From assembly GCF_015207505.1 (NCBI RefSeq), contig NZ_JADEWT010000002.1, positions 81,877 through 145,876 of the forward strand: a stretch of 64,000 nt of DNA, in the 5' to 3' direction. Position numbers and translations under genes: made by a program. The notes under the pieces were generated by a model. It saw nothing but the letters and a program-made list of their open reading frames with translations. It ran no database searches and was not told where the DNA came from. The DNA comes from Tychonema sp. LEGE 06208. Lineage in GTDB: Bacteria > Cyanobacteriota > Cyanobacteriia > Cyanobacteriales > Microcoleaceae. Below are positions 25,087 to 33,471 of the stretch, piece by piece. Every line of letters begins with the position of its first letter. The stretch's first letter is position 1.

Positions 25087-28035
25087 ATGGCTTTACCGAA
25101 AGAAAATCCAGAAGTTGAAAATCAGCTAGAGGGTTTTGTTTCTCAACCTGACGAGTCTGCTGCCAGCGCAGCAACCCAGCTAGAACCATTCCTGAATCTG
25201 TTACTCGATCTCAAAATTATTGCTGATTCAAACCAGCAAAGTTCCGATCGCGAAAGTGACAGCAACAGCGAAAACGATCGAGCTGGGGCCCTCGACGGGT
25301 TGATGGATTTGTTACCTATTTCCTCTGCTTCTGCTGAGGAAATTACCACAACTGCTCCCTCAAACACTCAATCTCCCCAATCCGAAGCTGACAGCAACAG
25401 CAAAAACCATCGAGCGGCAGCTACCGGCGGGTTGATGGATTTGTCAGGTATTTCTCGGCAAGAGCAAGAGGAAATTGCAGCGCAGCAAAATCCCGATTCC
25501 GAAAGTCACAGCATCGGCAAAAAAGCTCAAGCTGGAGCCCTCGGCGGGTTGATGGATTTGTTAGGTATTTCTGAGCGAGAGCAAGAGGAAATTGCAGCGA
25601 GCGTCCAGCACAAAACTGCCTCTGGCGAACCCAAATCTACAAATTTTCCGGCCGTTGCAGGCGAGTCGAAAAGTTGGCTGTTCCCTACTCAAAAACTCAA
25701 CAGTTCTGAACTGGAAAGAAACTATTCCTCAGCTAAAACTATAGATATTTCCGCAGATGTTTCGGAGTTTGAGAGAGAATCGCCTGACTTGACAATTTCA
25801 GATTATCCTCAGTACGTACAGGCGGAAAAATCCCAGGATTTAGACACCGCTTTAGAGGATTTGTCCGATCGCCCAACTCTAGAATCACCCGCAGCAACTA
25901 ATCCAAATACCGCAGTTCCCGCACCTTCACAGCCCTCAGAAAAAATGTATCTAGATGCGGTGGTTGCTTCTGGGCCATCGATGTCAGAATTGCCAGAACA
26001 GCCGACACCGATATCGCAGCGATCGGAAATATTAGGCGAAATTAAACAAGACTTAAATGAAGCCGACAACGCGATGGAAAGGCTGCAAAGTCTGATTTTT
26101 GGCTCGCAAATCTCGGATATCGAGCAAGTCAAAAATCTCCTCGAACAAAACGACTTGCCCGGTGTGCGCCACCTGATGGTAACTATCAACGATAAATTAG
26201 GAAAACTCGAACACCAAATCCACGATCCCCAAGAACTGATCGCGCTGATGCTGCCTTGGATCGCAGAAATTCTCAGCCGCAAAATTACCGATTCCCGAGA
26301 AGAAGTTGTTAACGCGATCGTGCCAATTATTGATGAAGTAATTAGGGCAAAAACGGTAGAAAACAGGCCAGCAATGAGTTCGGCGATCGCTGAATTGCTC
26401 CCAGACGCCCTTGCTCAACAAATAAAAAATTCGCCACAAGAAATTGCTAAGGCGATCGCCCCAGAAATTGGCATGGCAATTAAAGAGCAAATTCGCCTTG
26501 ACCAAGAGTCGATCGCCCAAGCCCTCGCTCCGGAAATGGGCAAAGCGATTACAGCCCAAATACAACTCGAACGAGATGCAATGGTGGATGCCCTCTATCC
26601 CGTCATAGGCAATACTATTGCCAGATACATGGCAGAAGCTATCAAGACAATCAATGAAAAAGTGTCAAATGCCATGAGCGTGGAAGGAGTGAAGCGCAAA
26701 ATTCGCTCCAAAGTACAAGGAGTCTCCGAAGCCGAATTAATCCTCAAAGAATCAGTACCCTTTACCATCCAAGCAGTATTCTTAATTCACAAAGCATCAG
26801 GCTTGATAATTTCCGAAGTTCAAAACTCCGAAAGTTACCAGTTAGAATCAGAAATGGTAGCAGGAATGCTCACAGCTATTCGCAGCTTTGTCAACGAGTG
26901 CATCGTTGTGCCGGGAGAAATTTCCGAACTCAATCAAATTGAATACGGCGACTCAAAAATTTTGCTAGAAGTAGCGGGATACTGCTACATTGCAGTCGTA
27001 ATTAAAGGAGAACCGCCAGAATCGTTCATCAGCAAGCTGCGGAAAACACTTAGTAATCTCATCCTTAATTACGCTAAATTAATTCACGAATTTAACGGCG
27101 ACCCCGATACTATACCGGAGTCGCTGCACCCGTTTATCAAAACTTTATTCGACCCCCTGGACAAGGAAAAATCCACAAAACCCCCGCTCGCCCTAGCCGG
27201 GATCAGTTTACTCGCCCTCAGCTTAATCTTAGTACCTTGGGGAATGTATCAGTACCGCCGCAGCATCGACCGCCCCCTGGTAGCAAATGTCGCTTTAGCT
27301 TTAGCATCGACGCCAGAATTAGCAGTTTACCGCTTAAACGCCGACCTTGAGGGCAACACTCTCAAGTTAACCGGAAAATTGCCAAATCCACAATTGCGAG
27401 CAAAAGCCGCAAAAATAGCTGCATCAACTGTACCAAATCTGAAATTAGACAATCAAATTATCGCTGTAGATGTACCTCCCGACCCTGTTTTGGCAGCCGG
27501 CGAGGTGCAGCGGATTACCGCTGTTTTGAACCAGAGGGAGGGCGTTTCTATTTCTACTCGCTATGGCGATCGCAAAGTGACAGTAGAGGGCACAGTCACC
27601 GACGCTGCAGACTCACAAAAAATTGCTCAGTCCCTAAAACAAATTCCCGGCGTTCAGTCCGTCGTCAGCACGATTAAACTAGATCCGCTCCAGATCTTAA
27701 GCCGCATCTACTTTGACCCAGGAACGGCGAAATTAGACTCAACATCCGCAGAAATCATCGCCAGTGTCAAAAAATTCATGGATCGATATCCTCAAAAACA
27801 TATTAAGATAATTGGGCACAGCGATGGAACTGGCGAAGTTGCCACAAATCAACGGCTGTCGCTCCGGCGTGCCGCAGCAGTGCGAGATGCTTTGGTGCGG
27901 CAAGGTGCAGACCCCAAGCGCCTCCAAACGATCGCCAGCCCCAATTCACCCGACGGCGTAGAACCCAATCAACCGCTACTTTTGAGCAGATGCGTGATAT
28001 TTGAACCAATAACTAAGACCGCAAACGGCAAATAA
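25087..28035 (+). CDS. Membrane protein: repeats, helical region, longin/roadblock-like domain, TM, BON-like, OmpA
   Basis: 982 residues. ~60-185: three copies of a GGLMDLLGIS-type motif in a low-complexity linker. ~315-550: long helical region with repeated AIAPEIG/ALAPEMG segments. ~555-665: alpha/beta domain (AVFLIHKASGLIISEV, ESEMVAGMLTAIRSFV, IEYGDSKILLEVAGYCYIAVV) that I read as longin/roadblock-like. ~699-721: one membrane helix (PPLALAGISLLALSLILVPW). ~730-865: two BON-like units. ~868-975: OmpA-like peptidoglycan-binding domain (IYFDPGTAKLDSTSAEII, KIIGHSDGTGE, NQRLSLRRAAAVRDAL). With no signal peptide, the N-terminal two thirds should be cytoplasmic and the OmpA domain periplasmic. 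The GTPase gene starts 2 nt after the stop codon. Confidence 0.85.
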   Translation: MALPKENPEVENQLEGFVSQPDESAASAATQLEPFLNLLLDLKIIADSNQQSSDRESDSNSENDRAGALDGLMDLLPISSASAEEITTTAPSNTQSPQSEADSNSKNHRAAATGGLMDLSGISRQEQEEIAAQQNPDSESHSIGKKAQAGALGGLMDLLGISEREQEEIAASVQHKTASGEPKSTNFPAVAGESKSWLFPTQKLNSSELERNYSSAKTIDISADVSEFERESPDLTISDYPQYVQAEKSQDLDTALEDLSDRPTLESPAATNPNTAVPAPSQPSEKMYLDAVVASGPSMSELPEQPTPISQRSEILGEIKQDLNEADNAMERLQSLIFGSQISDIEQVKNLLEQNDLPGVRHLMVTINDKLGKLEHQIHDPQELIALMLPWIAEILSRKITDSREEVVNAIVPIIDEVIRAKTVENRPAMSSAIAELLPDALAQQIKNSPQEIAKAIAPEIGMAIKEQIRLDQESIAQALAPEMGKAITAQIQLERDAMVDALYPVIGNTIARYMAEAIKTINEKVSNAMSVEGVKRKIRSKVQGVSEAELILKESVPFTIQAVFLIHKASGLIISEVQNSESYQLESEMVAGMLTAIRSFVNECIVVPGEISELNQIEYGDSKILLEVAGYCYIAVVIKGEPPESFISKLRKTLSNLILNYAKLIHEFNGDPDTIPESLHPFIKTLFDPLDKEKSTKPPLALAGISLLALSLILVPWGMYQYRRSIDRPLVANVALALASTPELAVYRLNADLEGNTLKLTGKLPNPQLRAKAAKIAASTVPNLKLDNQIIAVDVPPDPVLAAGEVQRITAVLNQREGVSISTRYGDRKVTVEGTVTDAADSQKIAQSLKQIPGVQSVVSTIKLDPLQILSRIYFDPGTAKLDSTSAEIIASVKKFMDRYPQKHIKIIGHSDGTGEVATNQRLSLRRAAAVRDALVRQGADPKRLQTIASPNSPDGVEPNQPLLLSRCVIFEPITKTANGK

Positions 28036-28037
28036 TT

Positions 28038-28574
28038 ATGTCAGTTACTATATCTAAAAAAATGTGCATGATCGGCGACTTTGGCGTGGGCAAAACCAGC
28101 TTGATCCGCCGTTTTGTCGATCGGCAATTCAGCGACGAGTACCTCTCCACTGTCGGAGTCAAAATTTCCAGCAAAATTATTACATTAGAAAATATAAAAC
28201 AGCAGGCAAATATCACAGCCAAGTTGCTGATTTGGGACTTAGAAGGGCATACAAAATTCAAAGGAATTGCACCGACTTACTTGCAAGGAGCTAGCGGCGT
28301 TTTAATCGTTGCCGATGTCAGCCGAACCGAAACAGTTGAGCGAATCTCCGAACACATTAAGCTTTTTTCTTCAGTCAATCCCAAAGGGTTAATTATCATC
28401 GCCTTGAACAAAATAGACTTGATAGACGAAGAAAAATTGGCAATGCTAGTGGAAATCTCCCACGCGATCGCTAAAGACAAAGTAATAGCAGTTTACACCA
28501 CATCTGCCAAAACAGGCCAAGACGTTGACGAAATTTTCCACAAACTAGCTTACACAATGGTAGAACAAACATGA
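28038..28574 (+). CDS. Ras-like small GTPase
   Basis: 178 residues, a single G domain. G1 is GDFGVGKT (13-20), switch I Thr38 in STVGVKI, G3 WDLEGH (66-71), G4 NKID (124-127), G5 TSAK (155-158). It resembles Rab/Ras and the bacterial Ras-like groups (MglA and the so-called Rup families). The residue aligned with Ras Gln61 is His71 and that aligned with Gly12 is Phe15, so intrinsic hydrolysis may be slow. No lipid-attachment Cys at the C-terminus. It sits 2 nt after the OmpA/longin gene and overlaps the following kinase gene by ATGA, implying translational coupling and a shared pathway. Confidence 0.93.
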   Translation: MSVTISKKMCMIGDFGVGKTSLIRRFVDRQFSDEYLSTVGVKISSKIITLENIKQQANITAKLLIWDLEGHTKFKGIAPTYLQGASGVLIVADVSRTETVERISEHIKLFSSVNPKGLIIIALNKIDLIDEEKLAMLVEISHAIAKDKVIAVYTTSAKTGQDVDEIFHKLAYTMVEQT

Positions 28575-30121
28575 ACCCCCTTTTTAAGAAACTCTTGGGC
28601 CCGCGACAAACAGAGTATCTGGTAGTAAATCACAACTTCATCATTCAGGAAACCTCCGCCGAAGCACAACATTATGCCGATACTCCCGGCGACGCGCTCC
28701 CCGGCACAGATGCTCGCATCAGTTTTCCCGAACTGATTGGTATTGAAAATATCCTGATTTCCATCGCAATGGGACGGCGGCCGAGTTTTGAACTCAAAGG
28801 TATCGCTCGGTTTGCCGACAACAACCACCCTTTATACTTCGATATGTTGGCAGTAGAACATGAAAACGAACAAGGTGTGGCAAATAATTTGCTCATTTTG
28901 ATTGAAGATGCCACCGAAAAAATGGTAATGAAGCAATCATTAATTCAGAGAGCAAATGAAGCTAATCTGTTGGTAAGCGCCCTAGCAGCTTCTAAAGATT
29001 ATATAGATAAAGTTATTAGCTCGATGGGCGATGCTTTGTTAGTGACAACAACCTTAGGAATTATCAAAACAGTCAATCAATCGGCACAAGGGTTATTTGG
29101 GTATAGTGAATCAGAATTAATCGACCATCCACTCTCCAAAATAGTAGTCGAAGAAACCTTGCTTTACCAAGCTCGCCATCGCTATATTTTGTCTCAAAAA
29201 GAGCTGCTCCGAGAACTGGAAGTAGTCTGTACTACCAAAATAGGAGAAGAAATTTGGGTAGAATTTTCCTGTTCGGCAATTCAGACAGAATTACAAGGAC
29301 TTTACGATTTCATCTATATCGGCAGAAACATCACAGAACGCAAACAACAAGATATAGAAATTCGTAGTTCTTTGGTAAAAGAGCAAGAACTAAGACAAAT
29401 AAAATCTCGTTTTTTTTCAATGCTCGCTCACGAATTCGGCAATCCTTTAAATACAGTATTATTTGCTACTCAAATCCTCAAAGAATACGGCGACTCAATC
29501 ACCCACGCAGAACAACAAGAATATCTCGGACACCTTAAATCAGCATCTAAACACATGGCTCACCTATTAGATGATGTGCGGTTGCTCAGCAGCGCCGAAG
29601 CCGGAAAACTCCAATTCAATCCCGCACCAGTTGACTTGCTAAAATTTTGCAGCGAATTAGTAGAATCAATTAAAATTAGTGAGGGACAATATCGTAAAAT
29701 TAACTTTATTTGCCGACCATCAACTCCGCCTGCGAAAAAAACCGATCGCGATTCGGAGAAAACACAACCCGATCCCGAACTCGATCCCAAATTGCTGCGG
29801 CACATCTTGACAAACTTGCTTTCTAATGCAGTAAAATACTCACCTACCGAAAGCAATATTTATTTTCAATTAAATTGTTATCATGAAAAAGCTACATTTA
29901 AAATTCAAGACGCAGGCATTGGCATTCCGATAGAAGACCAAGAACAACTATTTGAATCCTATTACCGGGCCCAAAATGTCGGTAAAATCCCCGGTACAGG
30001 ACTGGGTTTATCTATAGTCAAGCAGTGTGTAGACTTGCACGGAGGTCAAATCGAATTTTCCAGCGAGACAGGGTTAGGCACTACCTTTATAGTCACAATT
30101 CCATTTTACAAACAAAAATAA
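28571..30121 (+). CDS. PAS histidine kinase coupled to the GTPase
   Basis: 516 residues. ~1-130: N-terminal module (MNPLFKKLLGPRQTEYLVVN, SFPELIGIENILISIAMGRRP, FELKGIARF) shared with the cyclase at 30354. ~145-260: PAS. ~275-345: HisKA with H-box MLAHEFGNPLN (His near 287; EFGNP instead of the usual ELRTP). ~385-515: ATPase domain with NLLSNAVKYS, DAGIGIP and GTGLGLSIVKQCVDLHGG. No membrane helix. Its ATG overlaps the GTPase stop codon, and the match with the MN-L-KKLL start of the cyclase supports this start. The N-terminal module is a candidate contact for the GTPase (inference). Confidence 0.92.
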   Translation: MNPLFKKLLGPRQTEYLVVNHNFIIQETSAEAQHYADTPGDALPGTDARISFPELIGIENILISIAMGRRPSFELKGIARFADNNHPLYFDMLAVEHENEQGVANNLLILIEDATEKMVMKQSLIQRANEANLLVSALAASKDYIDKVISSMGDALLVTTTLGIIKTVNQSAQGLFGYSESELIDHPLSKIVVEETLLYQARHRYILSQKELLRELEVVCTTKIGEEIWVEFSCSAIQTELQGLYDFIYIGRNITERKQQDIEIRSSLVKEQELRQIKSRFFSMLAHEFGNPLNTVLFATQILKEYGDSITHAEQQEYLGHLKSASKHMAHLLDDVRLLSSAEAGKLQFNPAPVDLLKFCSELVESIKISEGQYRKINFICRPSTPPAKKTDRDSEKTQPDPELDPKLLRHILTNLLSNAVKYSPTESNIYFQLNCYHEKATFKIQDAGIGIPIEDQEQLFESYYRAQNVGKIPGTGLGLSIVKQCVDLHGGQIEFSSETGLGTTFIVTIPFYKQK

Positions 30122-30276
30122 TACAATTTGCGATTTGCGATTTGGGAATTACCCCGCTCAAAAACGGGTACTTGCTTGCCGACGCGAGCGTCAGGGTCGA
30201 ACCCAAAATTTTAGACAAAAGTTCAAGCTGCCAGATTCATCTGTGGAGTAAATCTCAAATCTCAAATCTCAAATCG

Positions 30277-30315
30277 ACTAATGACTAATGACTAATGACT
30301 AATGACTAATGACTA
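30277..30315. repeat. Short heptamer array (TGACTAA)n
   Basis: About five copies of TGACTAA follow an iterated CTCAAAT run (30254-30273). The array splits the kinase gene from the cyclase gene inside an otherwise tight cluster. Confidence 0.75.
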
Positions 30316-30353
30316 TCAGGAACAGAGGGCGCATTCACTACTAAGAATCCAAC

Positions 30354-33158
30354 ATGAACACCCTGTTAAAAAAGCTGTTGGTTCCCCACCACCTGGAGTA
30401 CCTAGCACTGGATAAAGACTTTTTAATCCAAGAGACATCTTTCCAAGTGCAGCGCTTCGCGGACTTTCCCGAAGAAGTAACGGCCGGCAACGATGTGCGG
30501 CTTCCTTTTCCTGAATTGGTGGGAACTGAAGAAATTTTAATCGATATTTTTGAAGGGCGGTTGCCAAACTTTGAATTTAAAGCGATAACTCGGGTACTAG
30601 AAAATGGCTCGCGGCTTTATTTTGATATGTATATCGTCGAATTCAGCAATGACGATAATTATCAGAGATTAATTATATTTTTTGAAGACGTAACCGACAG
30701 GATGGGTTTAGAACAAACTCTAGTCCAAGCTACCAATGAAATGAATATTTTATTGAGTACCTTAGCCGCTACTAATAATTATGTTGAAAAAATTATTACT
30801 TCAATTGCTGAAGTTTTGTTGGTGACAACTGCATCGGGAAAAATCAAAAAAATCAATCAAGCGACTCAAGATTTATTCGGTTACAGCGAATCAGAATTAG
30901 TAGGACAGCAAATAAACGCTCTTGCTGCTGATGGTGAATCTTTGCAAGCAGTCAGCCAACAGCAGTCTCAATCATCTCCAACCAATGTCGAAGTAGTTTG
31001 CACGGCAAAAACCGGAGAAAAGTTCACAGTTGCTTTTTCCTGTACGGCAATTCCGAGTGAAATTCAAGGAATTTCTCAAACAAGGGGCGCCCTCCAAGAT
31101 TTCGTGTACATCGGCCGCGACGTTACAGATAGAGAGCGAGCCCGCAAGCGAAAACTAGCTCAGTACGTCACCACTCGTATCCTGTCTACATCCGAAACAA
31201 TCAAAAAAGCTCTAACAGCAATTCTTCCGGTAATTTGTGATAGTTTGGGATGGGATACCGCCGAACTTTGGATGCCGGAAGCGGGCGAAAAACTGCTGTC
31301 AGGAAGTAAGAGAATAACTGCGGTTTCCGACCCCAATTTGCTGCGCTGCCTGGTCAGTTGGAGAAAACGATCGGTTTCTATCCCTAAATTTGCCGAATTT
31401 GGCGAACAAATGACCTGTGAGTTGGGGGAAGGATTGCCCGGTATCGTTTGGGCTAGCGGTTCCCCTCAGTGGATTGCAGATGTCACAAAAAGTGATATTT
31501 TTTTGCGCCGAGAAATCGCTGCAATTGAAGGACTGCACGGAGCTTTTGCCTTCCCTATTTGGGGGGATTACGAGCAGGAAACTTCGGAAAAGTCTGTGTT
31601 GGGAGTGATGACTTTTTTTAGCTGTGAAGTGCGGAGTTTTGATGAAGATTTGCTCCAAATAATGGGGGCAATCGGCAGTCAACTCGGTCAATTTATCAAG
31701 CGGAAACAAGCTGAAATAGCCTTGCGGGACAGCGAAGAACAACTGCGAGATTTATTTGAAAATGCTACTGATTTAATTCAAAGTATTGGAGCTGACGGTC
31801 ATTTTTTGTATGTAAATCGGGCTTGGCGGGAAACTCTGGGCTACAGCGAAGCAGAAATTGCTGAAATGAGTGTTTTTGATATTATTCATCCCAATAGTTC
31901 CCCTGAGTCTCTGGATATATTATATCAAGCTATCAGTAAAAATGACTTTAATGAAGATACATTTTATCCCGATTCTATCGAAGTAATATTTATCACGAAA
32001 TCTTCTGAATTAATTTTGCTGGAAGGTAGCATAAGCTGTAAATTTTCGGAAGGTTCGCTAGTAGCGATTCGCGCTATTTTGCGAGATATTACTGCTCGAA
32101 AAATGGCAGAAGATGCCCTGGCACAATCGGTGTCTTTGCTGCAAGCAACCTTTGATTCTACGGCTGACGGTATTTTAGCTATTGACAGGAACGGAAAAAT
32201 AGTCAGTTTCAATCGGGAATTTGTGGAAATGTGGGGGATACCTAATGAAGTGATGGCGCTGCGAGACGATGCTACAACGATCGCTTTTGTGCTGAACCAA
32301 CTCAAAGATCCCCAAGGATTCCAAGACAGAATAGAATCGCTTTACGATCAGCCAGAAGCCGAAAGTTTCGATTTGTTGGAATTTCAAGATGGCAGATTTT
32401 TTGAACGCTATTCGGAACCGCAGCGGCTGGGAGATAAAATTATCGGCAGAGTCTGGAGTTACCACGATATTACGGAACGCAAGCAAGCGGAAGATGCCCT
32501 GCGGGAAGAACAAGCAAAATCAGAAAAGTTGCTGTTAAATATTTTGCCGAAGGCAATAGCAGAACGCCTCAAACAAAACGAAACTACTATTGCTGAATAT
32601 TTTCCTGAAGTGACTGTTTTGTTTGCAGATATTGTGGGGTTTACAGCTTTGTCTAGCACGATGAATCCGATCGCTCTGGTGGAACTCCTCAATAAAGTTT
32701 TTTCAAGATTCGATTTGTTGTGCGAACAGCACGGCTTAGAAAAAATCAAGACAATTGGCGACGCATATATGGTGGTGGGAGGGCTGCCGAATCCCAGGGC
32801 AGATCACGCTGAGGCGATCGCCAAACTGGCTCTAGATATGCAAACAGAAATGGCTCGGTTTCATCAGAAGAATCACAAATTTTTTAGCATCCGCATCGGT
32901 ATCCACAGCGGCCCGGTTGTGGCCGGAGTTATTGGCATCAAAAAGTTTATTTATGATTTGTGGGGCGACACGGTAAATATTGCTTCCCGAATGGAGTCTC
33001 ACGGTATATCTTGGCGGATTCAAGTCAGCGAAACTACTTATAAGTTATTGGAACACCAATATTTATTTCAGGAACGGGGAATTATTCAAGTTAAAGGAAA
33101 AGGGGGAATGAAAACTTATCTGCTCGTTAGGAAAAAAAAATTAGTCAGTAGTCAGTAG
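30354..33158 (+). CDS. PAS/GAF adenylate cyclase with the kinase-type N-terminal module
   Basis: 934 residues. ~1-130: same module as the kinase at 28571 (MNTLLKKLLVPHHLEYLALD, PFPELVGTEEILIDIFEGRLP). Then PAS (~140-255), GAF (~265-445), PAS (~455-580), PAS (~590-715), a short helix (KLLLNILPKAIAERLKQNE) and a class III cyclase domain (~750-925). VTVLFADIVGFT and KTIGDAYMVVGG give both metal Asp residues and the adenine Lys; YDLWGDTVNIASRMES gives the adenine Asp, Asn and Arg. It should make cAMP. The last codons and the stop codon lie inside a heptamer array (GTCAGTAGTCAGTAG). Confidence 0.93.
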   Translation: MNTLLKKLLVPHHLEYLALDKDFLIQETSFQVQRFADFPEEVTAGNDVRLPFPELVGTEEILIDIFEGRLPNFEFKAITRVLENGSRLYFDMYIVEFSNDDNYQRLIIFFEDVTDRMGLEQTLVQATNEMNILLSTLAATNNYVEKIITSIAEVLLVTTASGKIKKINQATQDLFGYSESELVGQQINALAADGESLQAVSQQQSQSSPTNVEVVCTAKTGEKFTVAFSCTAIPSEIQGISQTRGALQDFVYIGRDVTDRERARKRKLAQYVTTRILSTSETIKKALTAILPVICDSLGWDTAELWMPEAGEKLLSGSKRITAVSDPNLLRCLVSWRKRSVSIPKFAEFGEQMTCELGEGLPGIVWASGSPQWIADVTKSDIFLRREIAAIEGLHGAFAFPIWGDYEQETSEKSVLGVMTFFSCEVRSFDEDLLQIMGAIGSQLGQFIKRKQAEIALRDSEEQLRDLFENATDLIQSIGADGHFLYVNRAWRETLGYSEAEIAEMSVFDIIHPNSSPESLDILYQAISKNDFNEDTFYPDSIEVIFITKSSELILLEGSISCKFSEGSLVAIRAILRDITARKMAEDALAQSVSLLQATFDSTADGILAIDRNGKIVSFNREFVEMWGIPNEVMALRDDATTIAFVLNQLKDPQGFQDRIESLYDQPEAESFDLLEFQDGRFFERYSEPQRLGDKIIGRVWSYHDITERKQAEDALREEQAKSEKLLLNILPKAIAERLKQNETTIAEYFPEVTVLFADIVGFTALSSTMNPIALVELLNKVFSRFDLLCEQHGLEKIKTIGDAYMVVGGLPNPRADHAEAIAKLALDMQTEMARFHQKNHKFFSIRIGIHSGPVVAGVIGIKKFIYDLWGDTVNIASRMESHGISWRIQVSETTYKLLEHQYLFQERGIIQVKGKGGMKTYLLVRKKKLVSSQ

Positions 33159-33246
33159 TCATTAGTCAGTAGTCATTAGTCAGTAGTCAGTAGTCAGTAG
33201 TCATTAGTCAGTAGTCATTAGTCAGTAGTCATTAGTCATTAGTCAT
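33148..33246. repeat. Heptamer array (AGTCATT/AGTCAGT)n
   Basis: About fourteen copies with period 7. The array supplies the stop codon of the cyclase gene and runs into the family-1 element at 33251. Confidence 0.85.
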
Positions 33247-33250
33247 CGGT

Positions 33251-33394
33251 CATATCGTTTCCGGTTGCATCGGAATGATGTTAACAGTTAACAGTCAACA
33301 GTTAACAGTTAACAGTTAACAGTCAACAGTCAACAGTTAACAGTCAACAGTCAACGCCTGAATTTACTATTCCGATGAAGAGAGGATTTGATAT
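33251..33394. repeat. MITE-like composite element, family 1
   Basis: The left end is CATATCG, TTTCCGG, TTGCATCGGAATGATG; the core is about eleven AGTTAAC/AGTCAAC heptamers; the right end is GAATTTACTATTCCGATGAA then GAGGATTTGATAT. It is almost the exact inverse of the copy at 39601-39714, with a longer heptamer core. Confidence 0.7.
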
Positions 33395-33471
33395 GATTAG
33401 TCATTAGTCATTTGGCTGATGACCAAAAGTGTTGCTAAAGTTAGTTAACAATACTTTGTAGGTCTAGACTG

